Source: Bacteroidaceae bacterium
GTDB lineage: Bacteria; Bacteroidota; Bacteroidia; Bacteroidales; Bacteroidaceae
Direction: 5' to 3'
Assembly: GCA_017617235.1 (NCBI GenBank)
Contig: JAFZWQ010000016.1
Location: forward strand, 1 to 57,080
DNA length: 57,080 nt
Each line of letters starts with the position of its first letter. The stretch's first letter is position 1. The notes under the pieces are model-generated. The model was not told the DNA's origin and ran no database searches. It worked only from the letters and a program-made list of their open reading frames with translations. Below, one piece after another: positions 54,228-57,080 of the stretch. Made by a program: the position numbers and the translations under genes.

Positions 54228-54749
54228 TTACTCGGCAGCGGCTTCGGCGGGTGCCTCGGCTGCGGGAGCTTCCTCCACAGCTGCTTCCTCGGCGGCTACG
54301 GGAGCCTCCTGAGCGGGAGCCGCTTCGGCAGCGGCGTTCTTCTTGGAACGACGCGTGCGCTTGGTCTTCTTCTGGGTCTTGGCCATGTTCTCGTCAAAGT
54401 CCACGAGTTCGATGAAGCAGGTGGCGGCGTTGTCGCCCTGACGGAAACCGGTCTTGATGATGCGGGTGTAGCCACCGGGACGGTCGGCAACCTTCTCAGA
54501 GATTACCTGGAAGAGTTCGGTGACAGCATACTTGTTCTGCAGGTAGCTGAACACTACGCGGCGGCTGGCCGTGGTGTCCTGCTTCGAGCGGTTGATGAGG
54601 GGCTCTACGTACTTGCGCAGGGCCTTAGCCTTTGCCACAGTGGTGTTGATTCGCTTGTGCATGATGAGCGAAATGGCCATGTTGGCGAGCATAGCATCGC
54701 GATGGGATGCGGTGCGGCTAAGATGGTTGAATTTCTTATTGTGTCTCAT
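54228..54749 (-). CDS. rplQ: Ribosomal protein L17
   Basis: 173 residues; the first 115 are the conserved L17 fold ([58 protein letters not shown]). The C-terminal 45 residues are a Lys/Arg patch followed by an Ala/Glu/Pro-rich acidic tail, a Bacteroidota feature absent in E. coli L17. Last gene of the operon, 9 bases after rpoA, followed by the terminator. Part of the large ribosomal subunit near the exit tunnel. Confidence 0.98.
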   Translation of the reverse strand: MRHNKKFNHLSRTASHRDAMLANMAISLIMHKRINTTVAKAKALRKYVEPLINRSKQDTTASRRVVFSYLQNKYAVTELFQVISEKVADRPGGYTRIIKTGFRQGDNAATCFIELVDFDENMAKTQKKTKRTRRSKKNAAAEAAPAQEAPVAAEEAAVEEAPAAEAPAEAAAE

Positions 54750-54758
54750 TTTCTGTGA

Positions 54759-55751
54759 TTAATCTTTGTCAAGTTTATACTTTGAGATGTCGGTCCCGAA
54801 GGAGAGGTTGAGGCGCTCGAACATGTCGTCGAGCTCCATGAGGGACTTCTTACCGAAGTTGCGGAACTTCAGCAGGTCGGTCTTGTTGAACTGTACCAGG
54901 TCGCCGAGTGTATCGACGTTGGCTGCCTTCAGGCAGTTCAGGGCACGGACGCTGAGGTCCATGTCTACCAACTTGGTCTTCAACAGCTGACGCATGTGCA
55001 GAATCTCCTCGTCAAACTCTTCGTTGCCATCGGCATCGCTGTTCTCCAGCGTAATCTTCTCGTCGGAGAAGAGCATGAAGTGGTAAATCAGGATCTTGGC
55101 GGCTTCCTTCAGGGCGTCCTTCGGGTGGATGCTGCCATCGGTGGTGATTTCCAGCACGAGCTTCTCGTAGTCGGTCTTCTGCTCGACACGATAGTTCTCG
55201 ACTGCGTACTTCACGTTACGGATGGGAGTGTAAATAGAATCGATGGGGATGACGTTAACGTCGGTGCAGAAATCGCGGTTCTCCTCAGCGGGCACGTAAC
55301 CACGGCCCTTGTTGACAGAGATTTCAATCTGCATCGAGGCTTTGGGATCCAAATGGCAAATTACCAACTCGGGGTTTAACACTTCAAATCCAGTCAGATA
55401 CTTATTGAAGTCACCAGCACGCAGCTCAGTGGTCTTTTCGACGGTGACCGTAATTTTCTCGTTCTCGAATTCGTCTACTAACTTTTTGAATCGAACTTGC
55501 TTCAGATTCAGTATAATGTTGGTAACGTCTTCCTTCACACCGGGAACGGTTGCGAACTCGTGCTCGACACCGCTGATGGAAATGGTGTTGATGGCATAAC
55601 CATCGAGGGAAGAAAGAAGTATTCGGCGCAAAGCATTACCTACGGTAGTACCAAAGCCACCTTCGAGGGGACGAAACTCGAACTTGCCGTACTTTTCGTC
55701 CGCGGCCAACATTATAACTTTTTCAGGTTTTTGAAATGCTAATATCGCCAT
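54759..55751 (-). CDS. rpoA: RNA polymerase alpha subunit
   Basis: 330 residues from [15 protein letters not shown]; the 11 codons open upstream overlap rpsD and are rejected. The N-terminal dimerisation domain ([20 protein letters not shown]) and C-terminal domain ([42 protein letters not shown]) are complete. It lies 10 bases after rpsD and before rplQ in the usual order. Confidence 0.98.
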   Translation of the reverse strand: MAILAFQKPEKVIMLAADEKYGKFEFRPLEGGFGTTVGNALRRILLSSLDGYAINTISISGVEHEFATVPGVKEDVTNIILNLKQVRFKKLVDEFENEKITVTVEKTTELRAGDFNKYLTGFEVLNPELVICHLDPKASMQIEISVNKGRGYVPAEENRDFCTDVNVIPIDSIYTPIRNVKYAVENYRVEQKTDYEKLVLEITTDGSIHPKDALKEAAKILIYHFMLFSDEKITLENSDADGNEEFDEEILHMRQLLKTKLVDMDLSVRALNCLKAANVDTLGDLVQFNKTDLLKFRNFGKKSLMELDDMFERLNLSFGTDISKYKLDKD

Positions 55752-55761
55752 TATGATCTTA

Positions 55762-56367
55762 TTATTTAGAGTAAAACTCAACAATCAACTGCTCCTTGAT
55801 GTTCTCGGGCACATCGGCACGCTCGGGCTTGTGCAGGTACTTACCAGACTTGCTGTTCTGGTCCCACTCCAACCAGGGGTACTTAGAGTGATTGAAACCA
55901 GCCAAGGCTGCCTCGATAACCTCGAGGGACTTGCTGCGCTCGCGCACACCAACAATCTGACCGGGCTGTACGCTGTAGGAAGCAATGCCTACAACCTTGC
56001 CGTCAACTACGATGTGACGGTGGTTTACCAACTGACGGGCAGCGGCACGCGTGGGGGCGATGCCAAGACGGTATACGATGTTGTCGAGACGGCTCTCGAG
56101 GTTCTGAATCAGGATCTCACCAGTAATGCCACTGGTACGGGCTGCCTTCTCGAACATGTTGCGGAACTGCTTCTCCAGCACACCATAGGTGTAGCGGGCC
56201 TTCTGCTTCTCGGCCAACATGATGCCGTATTCCGATGTCTTTCTGCGGCGATTATTACCGTGCTGACCAGGAGGATAGTTACGCTTTGCGAGAACTTTGT
56301 CAGCACCAAAGATGGGCTCGCCAAAACGGCGGGCAATTCTTGATTTTGGTCCAGTATATCTAGCCAT
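55762..56367 (-). CDS. rpsD: Ribosomal protein S4
   Basis: 201 residues: [20 protein letters not shown], an N-terminus without the zinc cysteines of some S4, then the S4 RNA-binding domain [34 protein letters not shown]. Binds 16S rRNA early in assembly and may control its operon, as known in other bacteria. The 109-base gap to rpsK (56368-56476) shows no gene. Confidence 0.98.
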   Translation of the reverse strand: MARYTGPKSRIARRFGEPIFGADKVLAKRNYPPGQHGNNRRRKTSEYGIMLAEKQKARYTYGVLEKQFRNMFEKAARTSGITGEILIQNLESRLDNIVYRLGIAPTRAAARQLVNHRHIVVDGKVVGIASYSVQPGQIVGVRERSKSLEVIEAALAGFNHSKYPWLEWDQNSKSGKYLHKPERADVPENIKEQLIVEFYSK

Positions 56368-56476
56368 AATTTTTTTTGTTTATCAGCGAACATTCAGGGT
56401 AGCAGCCGCGGCCACAGAAAGGAAATGTAAGCCAAAAGACCTGTTTGTTGCTGGATTGTACTGTGTCTGTGTGTTA

Positions 56477-56866
56477 TTAAACTCTTCTTCTCTTGGGAGG
56501 ACGGCAGCCATTGTGGGGCAGCGGAGTAACGTCTACGATCTCGACAACCTCGATACCGGCACCATGCACGGTACGGATGGCAGACTCGCGACCATTACCG
56601 GGACCCTTGACGTAGGCCTTTACCTTTCTCAAACCCAGGTCATATGCAACCTTTGCACAATCCTGAGCGGCCATCTGGGCAGCATACGGAGTGTTCTTCT
56701 TGGAACCACGGAAGCCCATCTTACCAGCGCTGGACCAAGAGATAACCTGACCCTCGCTGTTGGCCAAAGACACAATAATGTTGTTGAAAGAGCTGTGTAC
56801 GTGAAGCTGACCCATTGCGTCAACCTTCACAACACGCTTTTTTGCTGCGACTGTTTTCTTTGCCAT
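56477..56866 (-). CDS. rpsK: Ribosomal protein S11
   Basis: 129 residues: lysine-rich start [20 protein letters not shown], then [37 protein letters not shown] and the end [18 protein letters not shown]. Complete and of usual length. Sits in the small-subunit platform; between rpsM and rpsD as in other Bacteroidota. Confidence 0.98.
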   Translation of the reverse strand: MAKKTVAAKKRVVKVDAMGQLHVHSSFNNIIVSLANSEGQVISWSSAGKMGFRGSKKNTPYAAQMAAQDCAKVAYDLGLRKVKAYVKGPGNGRESAIRTVHGAGIEVVEIVDVTPLPHNGCRPPKRRRV

Positions 56867-56878
56867 ATTCTTTATCTA

Positions 56879-57080
56879 TTATTTAGTAGCCTTTTTCTTG
56901 TTTGCAACGGTCTTCTTCTTACCCTTGCGAGTACGGGCGTTGTTCTTCGTGCTCTGACCACGAACGGGAAGCCCATTACGGTGACGTACACCACGGTAGC
57001 AACCGATATCCATCAGACGCTTGATGTTCATAGCAATCTCACTGCGGAGATCACCCTCTACCTTAAACTCAGCACCAATA
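56879..57080 (-). CDS. rpsM: Ribosomal protein S13 (5' part outside window)
   Basis: The last 66 codons are present: [20 protein letters not shown], then [40 protein letters not shown] and a lysine-rich end. GCYRGxRHRxGLPVRGQxTxxNARTRKG is the S13 signature. First visible gene of the operon. Confidence 0.97.
   Translation of the reverse strand, partial: IGAEFKVEGDLRSEIAMNIKRLMDIGCYRGVRHRNGLPVRGQSTKNNARTRKGKKKTVANKKKATK

Overview
The window comes from a member of the Bacteroidales, most likely Prevotella or a close relative. Evidence: a ribosomal-protein cluster in the order rpsM-rpsK-rpsD-rpoA-rplQ; promoters of the Bacteroidota type (TTTG, 19-20 bases, TAnnTTTG); four large secreted proteins that end in a short tail of the form GLYIxNGxK, as in type IX secretion cargo; and xylan/pectin enzymes with signal peptides. 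I saw no rRNA, tRNA, CRISPR array, transposase or integrase.

Region 1 (1-11.6 kb, all minus strand, clearly AT-richer than most of the rest) is an accessory island. Its core is a tightly coupled five-gene unit read from 9022 down to 819: TIR-Sel1 protein, MscS-type channel, a 375-residue protein with a divergent RyR-like C-terminus, a stand-alone RyR-domain protein, and a TIR-WD40 protein. Four genes overlap by 4-11 bases and the fifth follows after 12. A TIR enzyme class that makes NAD-derived messengers, a domain named after the ryanodine receptor, and an ion channel together suggest an undescribed nucleotide-gated immunity or stress system. Upstream on the same strand are a PP2C phosphatase, a KptA-type NAD-dependent RNA 2'-phosphotransferase and four tiny genes, three of which share an identical-spacing leader element. 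An ATPase is cut by the left edge.

Region 2 (11.9-19.4 kb): a LytS/LytTR two-component pair, an HU-like protein behind an array of GACCGCGGTC palindromes, a DKNYY-repeat protein, and an acyl-CoA dehydrogenase/EtfA/EtfB operon interrupted by a four-helix-bundle (S23) cassette flanked by inverted repeats.

Region 3 (19.5-30.9 kb, plus strand): a plant-polysaccharide set with GH43, GH10 xylanase, a two-domain acetyl/feruloyl esterase, a lipoprotein, a tandem SGNH (CE12-like) esterase, a CotH protein and exonuclease III, the last three overlapping by ATGA.

Region 4 (31-48.3 kb): secreted C1 cysteine protease, queA, a metzincin-like metalloprotease, Wzc/Wza capsule export pair, an RlpA-like protein and a TolC-HlyD-ABC2-ABC2 exporter without its own ATPase. 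queA and tolC carry in-frame insertions of short repeats that also occur between genes.

Region 5 (48.3-57.1 kb): an antitoxin with only a stub of its toxin, a small MKKTYIxPAL protein, a 1195-residue secreted protein, a DUF4160/DUF2442 pair, a repeat-rich spacer, and the ribosomal-protein/rpoA operon running off the right edge.

Across the window several promoters have short motifs repeated every 21-23 bases (two helical turns), the geometry expected for LytTR-type regulators; a LytTR regulator is encoded here.
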